Shown: piece after piece, positions 40,919 to 49,203 of the stretch
Layout: each line of letters starts with the position of its first letter
Numbering within the stretch: the first letter of the stretch is position 1
Assembly (NCBI GenBank): GCA_937884995.1
Contig: CAKZZL010000027.1
Location: forward strand, 1-64,000
From: an uncultured Clostridia bacterium
Lineage (GTDB): Bacteria > Bacillota > Clostridia > Oscillospirales > Acutalibacteraceae
Direction of reading: 5' to 3'
Length of the DNA: 64,000 nucleotides
Program-made: the position numbers and the translations under genes
The notes under the pieces: model-generated
Database searches by the model: none
What the model was told of the DNA's origin: nothing
Seen by the model: only the letters and a program-made list of their open reading frames with translations

Positions 40919-41828
40919 TATGTGCAACTCCTATAACAGATTTTAATTCTTTTATTCCGTATTTATCCATTGCGGCAGGTAAACTTTCTATTATGTCTTT
41001 TGATGCTGAAGGATTAACAAGATTGGCTGCTCCTATCTGAACAGCGCTGGCTCCGGCCATCATCATTTCAATAACATCATCGGCAGTTGATATCCCGCCC
41101 ATACCTATTATCGGAACTGAGACTTTTTCATAAACCTGATAAACCATTCTGAGTGCAAGCGGGAGAACAGCGGGACCTGAGAGCCCGCCGAAAGTATTTG
41201 CGAGAATGGGCTTTCTTGTTTTGAGATTCAGTCTCATGCCTAAAAGTGTATTGATAAGGCTTATGCCGTCAGCACCGGCTTCTTCGCACGCAAGGGCTAT
41301 GGTGGCAATATCCGTAACATTGGGTGTAAGTTTTACGATAACAGGCTTACTCACAACTTTTTTTACTTCTTTTACAAGTTTTGCAGCCAGAGATGCATCT
41401 GTTCCGAAACTCATTCCGCCGCCGTGAACATTAGGACAGCTTATATTGACTTCAAGCCAGCCGACAATGTCTTCTTTATCGAGCTTTTCGCAAGTATATA
41501 CATAATCTTCGATTGAAAAGCCGCTTACGTTCGCCATAACTTTTTTATTAAAGCATTTTTTAAGTTTTGGCAGTTCTTCATTTATAACCTTATCCACTCC
41601 GGGATTTTGAAGACCCACACTGTTAAGCATGGCCGAAGGACATTCTGCTATTCTCGGAGTCGGATTTCCAAAACGTGGATCCCTGGTGGTTCCCTTGAAC
41701 GAGAAGGTTCCAAGACAGTTTATGTCATATATTTCGGCAAATTCATATCCGAAACCGAAAGTGCCTGATGCCGGTATTACCGGATTGTCCAGCTCAAGTC
41801 CGCACAGATTCACACTCAGTCTTCCCAT
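40911..41828 (-). CDS. pyrD: dihydroorotate dehydrogenase, NAD-type catalytic subunit (PyrDB)
   Basis: 305 residues, FMN-binding barrel. MLNSVGLQNPG, EVNISCPNVHGGG (catalytic Cys of class 1B), VKLTPNVTD and NTFGGLSGPA are visible. It works with PyrK to pass electrons to NAD. It overlaps pyrK by 13 bases and pyrF by 8. Confidence 0.95.
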   Translation of the reverse strand: MGRLSVNLCGLELDNPVIPASGTFGFGYEFAEIYDINCLGTFSFKGTTRDPRFGNPTPRIAECPSAMLNSVGLQNPGVDKVINEELPKLKKCFNKKVMANVSGFSIEDYVYTCEKLDKEDIVGWLEVNISCPNVHGGGMSFGTDASLAAKLVKEVKKVVSKPVIVKLTPNVTDIATIALACEEAGADGISLINTLLGMRLNLKTRKPILANTFGGLSGPAVLPLALRMVYQVYEKVSVPIIGMGGISTADDVIEMMMAGASAVQIGAANLVNPSASKDIIESLPAAMDKYGIKELKSVIGVAHNG

Positions 41829-42550
41829 AATATTTCTTCCTTTCTGAGAACCGGACCATCCTTACATATCCGTTTATATCCGGTCAGGGTCTTGCATGAA
41901 CAACCCATGCAGGCACCGAAACCGCAACCCATACGTTCTTCAAAACTGAATTGACCGCTTGTCTTCATATTTGTATATACCGCTTTGAGCATAGGCTCCG
42001 GCCCGCATGTATAGATGTAACTGTAATCAAGCTCCATTGCGTCCGTTACAAATCCTTTTATGCCATATGAACCATCAACGGTTGTAATATATACATCTGC
42101 TCCGAGTTTTTTGAACTCATCTTCACAAAAAATTTCATTTTTCTTGTTAAAACCGAGTATAACGGTGACACTCTTTCCTTGCTCTATGAGTTTTTTTGCA
42201 AGTAAGTAGAGCGGTGGGACACCGACACCTCCGCCAATGAGCAGGGGCTTGTCTTTGGAAAGTGTAAGATCATAGCCGTTTCCGAGGCCTGTAAGAGCAT
42301 ATATATTTTGTCCCCGAGTCATTTCGGACATGGCTTTCGTCCCGGCTCCCACAATCTTATATATTATACTAAACGACTTTTCATCTTTGTCATATACAGA
42401 TATGGGACGGCGCAGAAAGAACCCGTCAATTCGTATGTTGACAAACTGACCCGGAGCTTTGATGTCGGATACATCACCTAAAAGTTTCATCCTGTATACC
42501 GAGTCTGTCAAAGCAATATTTTCTTCAATCTTAAAATCAGAATCTTTCAT
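41816..42550 (-). CDS. pyrK: dihydroorotate dehydrogenase electron transfer subunit
   Basis: 244 residues, ferredoxin-reductase fold with FAD motif RRPISVYD and NAD motif GGGVGVPPL. The C-terminal [2Fe-2S] ligands lie in CGFGACMGCSCKT...C. Partner of PyrD next door. One base after pyrC. Confidence 0.95.
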   Translation of the reverse strand: MKDSDFKIEENIALTDSVYRMKLLGDVSDIKAPGQFVNIRIDGFFLRRPISVYDKDEKSFSIIYKIVGAGTKAMSEMTRGQNIYALTGLGNGYDLTLSKDKPLLIGGGVGVPPLYLLAKKLIEQGKSVTVILGFNKKNEIFCEDEFKKLGADVYITTVDGSYGIKGFVTDAMELDYSYIYTCGPEPMLKAVYTNMKTSGQFSFEERMGCGFGACMGCSCKTLTGYKRICKDGPVLRKEEILWED

Positions 42551-42551
42551 T

Positions 42552-43739
42552 TTATTTCCTATCCATATATACAGTCTTGCCGTTACAAACAGTCATCAGA
42601 CATTTGCCGTAAACTTCTTTGCCTTCAAAAGGCGTAGCTTTGCCTTTTGATAAGAAGTCATCGGGATTGATAATATATTTAGCATCCAGATCCCAGAGAC
42701 AATAGTCATCATTCAAAGCTATATTAAACCTTTTTCTCGGGTTTATAACCATAAGTTCAATCAACTTTTCAAGAGAAATTATTCCTGTCTTTACAAGATA
42801 TGTGTAAAGAAGGCTGAAAGAACTTTCAATTCCTACTATACCGAATGCACTGTCTTTGAGACCCTTTGACTTTTCTTCTGCGCTGTGAGGCGCATGGTCA
42901 GTTGAAATCATGTCAATTGTCCCGTCAAGGATGCCTTCAATCAGTGCAACTTTGTCTGCTTCAGATCTTAAAGGAGGATTCATCTTGAAACGTCCGTCCT
43001 CTTTCAAATCATTGTCTGTTAATATGAGATAATGAGGAGCTGTTTCACAGCTGACATTCACTCCTGCAGCCTTTGCTTTGCGTATTATATCAACACTTTC
43101 TTTGCACGATATATGGCAGACGTGATATGGGCAGTTTGTCTTTGCGCTTAAGCGGACATCCCTTTTTATTGGACCCCACTCGCTCTCGCTGCAAATGCCT
43201 TTATGACCATGAGCTTTGGCATAATCTCCGTCATGTATATATCCGCCATGAAGCAGACTGTTATCCTCGCAATGGGCAACAATGATTTTCCCGAGAGCAT
43301 GAGCCCTTGTCATTGCCTCAAGCATCATTTCTTCAGACTGGACACCTCTGCCGTCATCGGAAAAGGCAATTACACAGTCAGCCATATCTTCCATATCCGA
43401 TAACTTTTCACCTTGCTGATTTACTGTTATTGCAGCATAAGGATATACGTTGATGGAAGCATCTCTTTCTATTATGGAAAGCTGCTGTTTTAAGTTCTCC
43501 GGATTGTCGGGAACGGGATTTAAGTTAGGCATGGTGCAAACCGCTGTGTAACCGCCGTGGGCTGCAGCCATACACCCGCTTTTAATTGTTTCCTTATATG
43601 AAAAACCAGGCTCACGAAAATGCACATGCACATCGCAAAAACCCGGCAAAACAATAATTTCATTATTTGATAAATCAAGATTTTGAATTGACGGAGAAAA
43701 GTCATTTAGTTTCTCTGATTTATACACTTTAAGAGACAT
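42552..43739 (-). CDS. pyrC: dihydroorotase
   Basis: 395 residues, class I amidohydrolase type. DVHVHFREPG at 36-45 supplies metal ligands, then MPN, HCED, a later CHIS and STDHAPH near the C-terminal third. First gene of the pyrC-K-D-F-E-B-I operon. The ATG at 43739 follows AAGGAGG; longer frames upstream run into the leader. Confidence 0.95.
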   Translation of the reverse strand: MSLKVYKSEKLNDFSPSIQNLDLSNNEIIVLPGFCDVHVHFREPGFSYKETIKSGCMAAAHGGYTAVCTMPNLNPVPDNPENLKQQLSIIERDASINVYPYAAITVNQQGEKLSDMEDMADCVIAFSDDGRGVQSEEMMLEAMTRAHALGKIIVAHCEDNSLLHGGYIHDGDYAKAHGHKGICSESEWGPIKRDVRLSAKTNCPYHVCHISCKESVDIIRKAKAAGVNVSCETAPHYLILTDNDLKEDGRFKMNPPLRSEADKVALIEGILDGTIDMISTDHAPHSAEEKSKGLKDSAFGIVGIESSFSLLYTYLVKTGIISLEKLIELMVINPRKRFNIALNDDYCLWDLDAKYIINPDDFLSKGKATPFEGKEVYGKCLMTVCNGKTVYMDRK

Positions 43740-43765
43740 GGACTTACCCTCCTTATATATGAAGA

Positions 43766-43786
43766 GCCCTACTTTCAGAGTAAGGC
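43766..43786 (-). other. leader hairpin upstream of pyrC
   Basis: Minus-strand GCCTTACT and AGTAGGGC pair over eight positions (one G-U) around five bases, directly before the AAGGAGG of pyrC. A second small hairpin, CGATA/TATCG (43831-43816), lies upstream. No terminator U-tract and no recognisable PyrR binding box are seen, so control may act on translation or at the promoter. Confidence 0.4.
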
Positions 43787-43849
43787 CGAAAAAGAACAAA
43801 TATATTCATACTTTGCGATATCTCTGTATCGGCTTAAAAGTCTAAAAAT

Positions 43850-43878
43850 ATTTTAGCATAAGCGCTGACCTATGTCAA
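43850..43878 (-). promoter_or_regulatory. pyr operon promoter
   Basis: Minus-strand consensus TTGACA (43878-43873) and TAAAAT (43855-43850) are 17 bases apart, leaving a leader of about 100 bases. Confidence 0.75.
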
Positions 43879-43893
43879 CAATTCCGGTCCTCC

Positions 43894-44001
43894 TTGACTA
43901 TGGTAAAATGTTATCATTTTTTATAAAAAAAAGGCTCTATTTTTGTAACCTTATCCACCTTGCTTTTCATTGACTATAAAGGCGTATTATGTTATCATTT
44001 T
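43894..44001. repeat. duplicated TTGACTAT...ATGTTATCATTTT block in the pyr-pur control region
   Basis: The 13-mer ATGTTATCATTTT occurs exactly at 43908-43920 and 43989-44001, and each copy is preceded by TTGACTAT (43894-43901 and 43970-43977). The second copy is the pur promoter; the first has hexamers only 12 bases apart and cannot be a normal promoter. It may be an operator pair or a decayed promoter duplication. Confidence 0.6.
43970..43998 (+). promoter_or_regulatory. pur operon promoter
   Basis: TTGACT (43970-43975) and TATCAT (43993-43998) are separated by 17 bases, placing the transcript start just upstream of the riboswitch. Confidence 0.65.
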
Positions 44002-44022
44002 AAAGTAAGATAAATGTCTTTG

Positions 44023-44090
44023 TAACTGACGGATAGTGTGGAAAACCACAGGGGAGCAAATGACATATACAGCCGACCGTCTGGGCACAC
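44023..44090 (+). ncRNA. ZTP (pfl) riboswitch aptamer
   Basis: The core ACTGACGG...GTGGAAAACCACAGGGGAGC and the downstream GCCGACCGTCTGGGCA match the two conserved halves of the ZTP/ZMP-sensing pfl RNA; GACGG can pair with CCGTC and GTGG with CCAC. Known pfl riboswitches turn on purine and one-carbon genes when AICAR phosphates (ZMP, ZTP) build up under folate limitation. Here it leads an operon that consumes ZMP through AICAR formyltransferase. Confidence 0.9.
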
Positions 44091-44128
44091 TACTCATTGA
44101 ATGGAGCAGTGCGCCTTTTTATTTTTTT
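44084..44128 (+). terminator. riboswitch expression-platform terminator
   Basis: GGCaCACTaCTC (44084-44095) pairs with GAGcAGTGcGCC (44104-44115) at ten of twelve positions, followed by TTTTTATTTTTTT. Its 5' strand overlaps the conserved aptamer end CTGGGCA, so ligand binding and terminator formation exclude each other. Confidence 0.85.
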
Positions 44129-44140
44129 GAGGAGGTTCCA

Positions 44141-44632
44141 ATGAAAAAAGTTGCATTAATAATGGGAAGCGACAGCGATCTCCCAATCGTGCAAAAAGCA
44201 ATCGACACATTAAAAGATTTGAATATCCCTTATGAAGTTCATGTCTTTTCAGCTCACAGGACTCCGGCTCAGGCAAAAGAATTCTCAGAGAGGGCAGAAG
44301 AGAACGGATTCGGGGTAATCATTGCGGCTGCGGGAATGGCAGCACACCTGGCAGGAGCCATAGCAGCAAATACTACACTTCCCGTTATAGGGATACCATG
44401 TAAATCAAACACACTTGACGGTATTGACGCCTTATTGTCAACTGTACAAATGCCTTCAGGCATACCTGTAGCTACAGTCGCAATCAACGGAGCAGTCAAT
44501 GCCGCCTTACTTTCTGCTCAGATTCTTGCCTTGTCCGATAAAGACCTGTCAGACAGACTGAAAGAAAAACGCAGGAAAGATGAGAAAGCAGTAGTTGAAA
44601 AAGATGCCAAAATATCAAAGGAATTTAATTAA
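44141..44632 (+). CDS. purE: 5-(carboxyamino)imidazole ribonucleotide mutase / AIR carboxylase PurE
   Basis: 163 residues: MGSDSDLP, VFSAHRTP, AAAGMAAHLAG and STVQMPSGIPVATVAI are PurE motifs, resembling class I (CAIR mutase) more than class II. Class I normally works with PurK, which is not in this operon. The ATG at 44141 follows GAGGAGG; the longer frame upstream is riboswitch RNA. Confidence 0.94.
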   Translation: MKKVALIMGSDSDLPIVQKAIDTLKDLNIPYEVHVFSAHRTPAQAKEFSERAEENGFGVIIAAAGMAAHLAGAIAANTTLPVIGIPCKSNTLDGIDALLSTVQMPSGIPVATVAINGAVNAALLSAQILALSDKDLSDRLKEKRRKDEKAVVEKDAKISKEFN

Positions 44633-44647
44633 AGCGGAGGAAATAAA

Positions 44648-45358
44648 ATGAACAAGAGAGAACAACTTTACGAAGGAAAAGCAAAGAAAGTATTTGCAAC
44701 GGACAATGATGAATATGTAATCGTTTCATACAAAGACGATGCAACAGCTTTCGACGGAACAAAGAAAGGCACAATTACAGGCAAAGGTGCAATCAACAAC
44801 CGTATGTCAAATTACCTTATGCAGATCCTTGAAAAAGAGGGAATCAAGACACACTTTGTTGAAGAACTCAATGACAGAGAGACAGTAGTCAAAAAAGTTA
44901 CGATTGTTCCTCTTGAGGTTATCATCCGCAATATATCGGCAGGATCTTTCTCAAAACGTTACGGTGTTGAAGAAGGCATTGTTTTCGCAGAACCCACAAT
45001 CGAATTCTCATACAAGAATGATGACCTGCATGATCCTCTCATAAATGATTATCATGCACTTGCACTTTCACTTGCAACAAAAGAAGAAATCGCTCAAATT
45101 AAAGAAATGGCATTCAAAGTAAACGACATACTCAAGGAATACTTCATAAAACTGGGAGTTAAACTTGTTGACTTCAAGCTTGAATTCGGCAGACTCAGCG
45201 ACGGCAGCATCGTGCTCGCAGATGAAATCTCACCTGATACATGCAGATTCTGGGATGCTCAGACAAATGAGAAATTGGACAAAGACAGATTCCGCAGAGA
45301 TATGGGCGGCGTTGAAGATGCATATAACGAGATGATGCACAGAGTTTTCGGTGAATAA
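44648..45358 (+). CDS. purC: SAICAR synthetase
   Basis: 236 residues. YEGKAKKVF, ISAGSFSKRYGVEEG, and VDFKLEFGR with DEISPDTCRFWD are the canonical motifs. It joins aspartate to CAIR. It lies 15 bases after purE with a GCGGAGG site. Confidence 0.97.
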   Translation: MNKREQLYEGKAKKVFATDNDEYVIVSYKDDATAFDGTKKGTITGKGAINNRMSNYLMQILEKEGIKTHFVEELNDRETVVKKVTIVPLEVIIRNISAGSFSKRYGVEEGIVFAEPTIEFSYKNDDLHDPLINDYHALALSLATKEEIAQIKEMAFKVNDILKEYFIKLGVKLVDFKLEFGRLSDGSIVLADEISPDTCRFWDAQTNEKLDKDRFRRDMGGVEDAYNEMMHRVFGE

Positions 45359-45369
45359 GGGAGAAATAT

Positions 45370-46797
45370 ATGGGTGGCTTTTTCGGAGCAGTAAGCAAAA
45401 AATCTATCATTTCAGATGTGTTTTTCGGAACGGATTATCATTCTCATCTGGGTACGAAGAACGGCGGTATGGCAGCATATGATGATAATTTCGGCTTACA
45501 AAGACAGATTCATAATATAGAAAACACGCCTTTTAGAACAAAGTTTGAAAAAAGTCTCGATGAGATGAAAGGCTGCGCTGCAATAGGAACTATCAGTGAT
45601 ACGGATCCTCAGCCCCTGATTTTCAGATCAAATTTCGGAGCCTACGCCATATGCATAGTCGGGGTAATCAATAATCAGGATCAGCTTATTAATGAATATT
45701 TAAATGACACGGGCGGACATTTCAGTGCCATGACAGGCGGCAGAATAAACTCTACGGAACTTATTGCCGCCCTCATAAATCGTAAGGGTGACTTTACCGA
45801 AGGCATCAAGTTTGCACAATCAAAGATTGACGGTACTGCCTCAATACTTCTTCTGACAGACTATGGCAGCATTATAGCGGCAAGAGACAGATTCGGCAGA
45901 CTTCCTGTCCTTATTGGGAAAAATGATGAAGGATATTGTGTGTCCTTTGAATCTTTCGCATATCAGAAACTCGGATATGAAGAATATAAAGAACTGGGTC
46001 CGGGTGAGATAGTTGAAATCAGCGCAGACAAATATACTGTTCTGGCCGAGGCCGGTAAGAAGAAAAAAATATGCGCATTCCTCTGGTCATATTACGGATA
46101 TCCTACCTCAAATTACGAGGGCAAGAATGTTGAGATAATGAGATACAGAAATGGTCAGCTTATGGTAGAAAACGACAGAAAGAACGGACTTTTACCGGAT
46201 GACCTTGACTATGTAAGCGGTGTCCCAGATTCGGGAACACCACATGCAATAGGATATGCAAATGTGAGCGGAGTCCCGTTTGCAAGACCTTTTATCAAAT
46301 ACACGCAAACATGGCTGAGGAGCTTTATGCCCGCAAACCAGGATGACAGAAACAAAGTCGCAAGGATGAAACAAATCCCGGTCAAAGAGCTTATAGAGGG
46401 AAAGAGCCTGCTCTTTGTTGATGATTCCATTGTAAGGGGAACTCAGCTTCGCGAAACCGTAGAATTTCTCTACTCAAACGGAGCCCGTGCAGTCCATATG
46501 AGATCTGCATGCCCTCCGATTATGTATGGCTGCAAATATCTCAATTTCTCAAGATCCACAAGTGATATGGAACTTATTGCAAGAAGAACCATTTTGGAAC
46601 TTGAGGGTGAAGAAGGCTTTAACCATCTTGAAGAGTATTCAGACGGCACAACTCAAAGAGGTAAAGCCATGAGAAAAGCCATATGCAGCAAACTTCATTT
46701 TGCTTCTCTTGAATTTCAAACATTAAAAGGTGTTGTTGAAGCAATCGGCATTGACGAAGAAGAACTTTGTACATATTGCTGGAACGGAAAGGAATAA
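45370..46797 (+). CDS. purF: PurF-type amidophosphoribosyltransferase lacking the catalytic cysteine
   Basis: 475 residues. The phosphoribosyltransferase domain is intact, with the PRPP motif FVDDSIVRGT at about 349-358. The N-terminal glutaminase domain starts MGGFFG where active enzymes have Met-Cys-Gly, so the Cys that becomes the N-terminal nucleophile is Gly2; the usual GHxRYxTxG glutamine site is IGTISDTDP at 72-80. No upstream in-frame start restores a Cys. It therefore probably uses ammonia, or depends on a partner glutaminase. Similar Cys-less forms seem to occur in other anaerobes, from memory. It is in the pur operon, between purC and purM. Confidence 0.9.
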   Translation: MGGFFGAVSKKSIISDVFFGTDYHSHLGTKNGGMAAYDDNFGLQRQIHNIENTPFRTKFEKSLDEMKGCAAIGTISDTDPQPLIFRSNFGAYAICIVGVINNQDQLINEYLNDTGGHFSAMTGGRINSTELIAALINRKGDFTEGIKFAQSKIDGTASILLLTDYGSIIAARDRFGRLPVLIGKNDEGYCVSFESFAYQKLGYEEYKELGPGEIVEISADKYTVLAEAGKKKKICAFLWSYYGYPTSNYEGKNVEIMRYRNGQLMVENDRKNGLLPDDLDYVSGVPDSGTPHAIGYANVSGVPFARPFIKYTQTWLRSFMPANQDDRNKVARMKQIPVKELIEGKSLLFVDDSIVRGTQLRETVEFLYSNGARAVHMRSACPPIMYGCKYLNFSRSTSDMELIARRTILELEGEEGFNHLEEYSDGTTQRGKAMRKAICSKLHFASLEFQTLKGVVEAIGIDEEELCTYCWNGKE

Positions 46798-46799
46798 AT

Positions 46800-47843
46800 A
46801 TGAACACAAATTCTAAATCAGATGCATATGCAGCAGCAGGTGTTGATATCACGGCCGGATACAAGGCTGTTGACTTAATGAAAGCTCATATTGCAAAAAC
46901 AATGACAAAGGGCGTTTGCTCAGACGTTGGAGGCTTCGGTGGCCTGTTTGAACCGGACCTTGAGGGAATAAAAAGGCCGGTGCTTGTAAGCGGAACAGAT
47001 GGAGTAGGCACAAAACTGAAACTCGCATTTTTAATGAACAAGCACGATACGGTAGGCATAGACTGCGTTGCAATGTGCGTTAATGATGTCATATGCTGCG
47101 GAGCAAAACCACTTTTCTTTTTGGACTATATAGCATGCGGGAAAAATGTACCTGAAAAGATTGCTGAAATAGTCAAAGGTGTTGCTGAAGGATGTGTTCA
47201 GTCAGGCTCCGCCCTTATAGGGGGAGAAACCGCAGAAATGCCGGGCTTTTATCCTCTTGATGAATATGATTTGGCAGGTTTCTCCGTAGGTGTGGTTGAC
47301 AAAGATAAAATCATTGACAATAAAAAAATGGCTGAAGGCGATATAATAATAGCATTGCCTTCATCTGGTATTCACTCAAATGGTTTTTCACTTGTAAGAA
47401 AAGTATTTGATGTTGAAAATGCTGACCTTAGATCTCCGATTGAAGAACTCAGCGGGAAATCACTGGGCGAAAGCCTTCTGACTCCGACAAAGATATATGT
47501 AAAAGCTATGACTGCCCTCTTTGAGCAGGTGGATGTAAAGGCAGTATCGCATATAACCGGCGGAGGCTTTTATGAGAATATACCGAGGAGCATACCGGAA
47601 GGACTCACTGCGAGAATAGAAAAGAACAGCATCCGAATCTTGCCGATATTCAAATTCCTCCAAAAATCAGGGAACATATCCGAACATGATATGTTTAATA
47701 CATATAACATGGGTGTAGGCATGAGCGTTATTGTTTCTCAAAATGATCTTGAAAAATCATTGGAGATACTCAGAAAAAACGGCGAAGATGCCTACGTTAT
47801 AGGGAAGATAACAAAAGGTGAGGATAAGATAGAAATCGTTTAA
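46800..47843 (+). CDS. purM: AIR synthetase (phosphoribosylformylglycinamidine cyclo-ligase)
   Basis: 347 residues: GTDGVGTKLKLA, CVNDVICCGAKPLFFLDYIA, GGETAEMPG and THTNGF-like IHSNGFSLVRK motifs. It closes the imidazole ring. ATG 46800 lies 2 bases after purF with AAAGGAA upstream. Confidence 0.97.
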   Translation: MNTNSKSDAYAAAGVDITAGYKAVDLMKAHIAKTMTKGVCSDVGGFGGLFEPDLEGIKRPVLVSGTDGVGTKLKLAFLMNKHDTVGIDCVAMCVNDVICCGAKPLFFLDYIACGKNVPEKIAEIVKGVAEGCVQSGSALIGGETAEMPGFYPLDEYDLAGFSVGVVDKDKIIDNKKMAEGDIIIALPSSGIHSNGFSLVRKVFDVENADLRSPIEELSGKSLGESLLTPTKIYVKAMTALFEQVDVKAVSHITGGGFYENIPRSIPEGLTARIEKNSIRILPIFKFLQKSGNISEHDMFNTYNMGVGMSVIVSQNDLEKSLEILRKNGEDAYVIGKITKGEDKIEIV

Positions 47844-47855
47844 TCGGAGAAAATT

Positions 47856-48461
47856 ATGAGTGAGAAAATAAAGATAGCGGTTTTGGTGTCAGGTGGAGGA
47901 ACAAACCTCCAGGCTCTCATTGATGCTCAAAATTCCGGAGTTATAAAAAGCGGATACATAGCACTTGTAATATCCAATAATCCTGATGCTTATGCGTTGC
48001 AAAGAGCAGAAAAAGCCGGCATTAAAAGCAAAGTGATAACTAAAAAAGAATATGCAGAACTCTTTGAAGAAAAAATAATGAAAGTCCTTAAAGAAGAAAA
48101 AATCGACTTAATTGTACTTGCAGGATTTATGTGCATATTGTCTGAGAATTTCACGAAGACTTTTGATAAAAGAATAATCAATGTTCATCCGTCTTTGATT
48201 CCTTCTTTCTGCGGTGAAGGATATTACGGACTTAAAGTACATGAGGCAGCGCTTAACTATGGTGTCAAAGTAACCGGCGCCACAGTACATTTTGTCAATG
48301 AAATACCCGACGGCGGCGAGATAATACTCCAGAAGGCTGTAGATATAAAGGATGGAGATACACCGCAAACTTTACAAAAAAGGGTAATGGAAGAGGCGGA
48401 ATGGAAAATACTTCCAAGGGCATGTGAGATAGTATCTGAAAACATATTAAATCAGAAATAG
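47856..48461 (+). CDS. purN: GAR formyltransferase
   Basis: 201 residues: VLVSGGGTNLQALID, AGFMCIL, NVHPSLIP (catalytic Asn, His) and GATVHFVNEIPDGG (catalytic Asp). It uses 10-formyl-tetrahydrofolate, tying it to the ZTP-sensed folate state. Confidence 0.97.
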   Translation: MSEKIKIAVLVSGGGTNLQALIDAQNSGVIKSGYIALVISNNPDAYALQRAEKAGIKSKVITKKEYAELFEEKIMKVLKEEKIDLIVLAGFMCILSENFTKTFDKRIINVHPSLIPSFCGEGYYGLKVHEAALNYGVKVTGATVHFVNEIPDGGEIILQKAVDIKDGDTPQTLQKRVMEEAEWKILPRACEIVSENILNQK

Positions 48462-48473
48462 GAGAGAAGGAAA

Positions 48474-49190
48474 ATGAAAACATTGGATATTAAAAAACTA
48501 TTGTCAGAAAATGCATATCCCGGAAGGGGCATAGTGATAGGAAAGACACCTGACGGGGGCAAGGCTGCAATAGGGTATTTTATCATGGGCAGAAGCGTTA
48601 ACAGCAGAAACCGTATTTTTGTTGAAACTGAGGACGGCATTGAGACAAAAGCTTTTGATGAATCAAAACTTTCCGACCCTCACCTCATAATATATGCTCC
48701 TGTGAGAGCATTGGAAAATAAGACAATCGTCACAAACGGTGACCAGACAGATACAATATATGAAGGAATGAAGCAGGGACTTAGCTTCGAGCAGTCTTTA
48801 AGAGGCAGGGAATATGAGGACGATGCCCCGAACTTTACTCCCAGAATATCCGGTATATTGAGAATAGAAAATGATAAATATAACTATGCAATGTCTATCA
48901 TTAAGTCGGATGACGGAAATCCTGATTCGATTCACAGGTTTACATTTGCATATACAAATCCCATAAAAGGCGAAGGACATTTTATTCACACATATATGTC
49001 AGACGGGAACCCGTTACCTTCATTTGAGGGAGAACCTGAAAAGATAAGTATTGAGACTGATGATTTAGATGAATTTACGACAATCCTTTGGGAAAACCTC
49101 AATGAAGACAATAAGGTTTCTCTTTTCACACGCTTTATAGACCTTAAGACGGGAAAAGCAGAATCAAGAATAGTAAACAAAAACAAATAA
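48474..49190 (+). CDS. purO: archaeal-type IMP cyclohydrolase (PurO family)
   Basis: 238 residues. YPGRGIVIGKTPDGG, GYFIMGRSVNSRNRIFV and DPHLIIYAPVR match the PurO/IMP_cyclohyd family first known from methanogens, unrelated to the PurH cyclohydrolase domain. It closes FAICAR to IMP. It is directly followed by a stand-alone formyltransferase, so the two replace bifunctional PurH. Confidence 0.9.
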   Translation: MKTLDIKKLLSENAYPGRGIVIGKTPDGGKAAIGYFIMGRSVNSRNRIFVETEDGIETKAFDESKLSDPHLIIYAPVRALENKTIVTNGDQTDTIYEGMKQGLSFEQSLRGREYEDDAPNFTPRISGILRIENDKYNYAMSIIKSDDGNPDSIHRFTFAYTNPIKGEGHFIHTYMSDGNPLPSFEGEPEKISIETDDLDEFTTILWENLNEDNKVSLFTRFIDLKTGKAESRIVNKNK

Positions 49191-49203
49191 GGGAGTTTTA
49201 AAA

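Noticed and set aside
43740..43850. PyrR-dependent attenuator before pyrC
   Set aside because: No PyrR anti-antiterminator sequence and no hairpin with a U-tract in the leader.
43894..43916. Second pur promoter at the first TTGACTAT block
   Set aside because: The spacing between TTGACT and TATCAT is 12 bases, too short for a sigma-A promoter.
45340..45370. Upstream start for purF that would restore a catalytic Cys
   Set aside because: Only 11 bases separate purC from the ATG, and no in-frame start codon or Cys codon precedes it.
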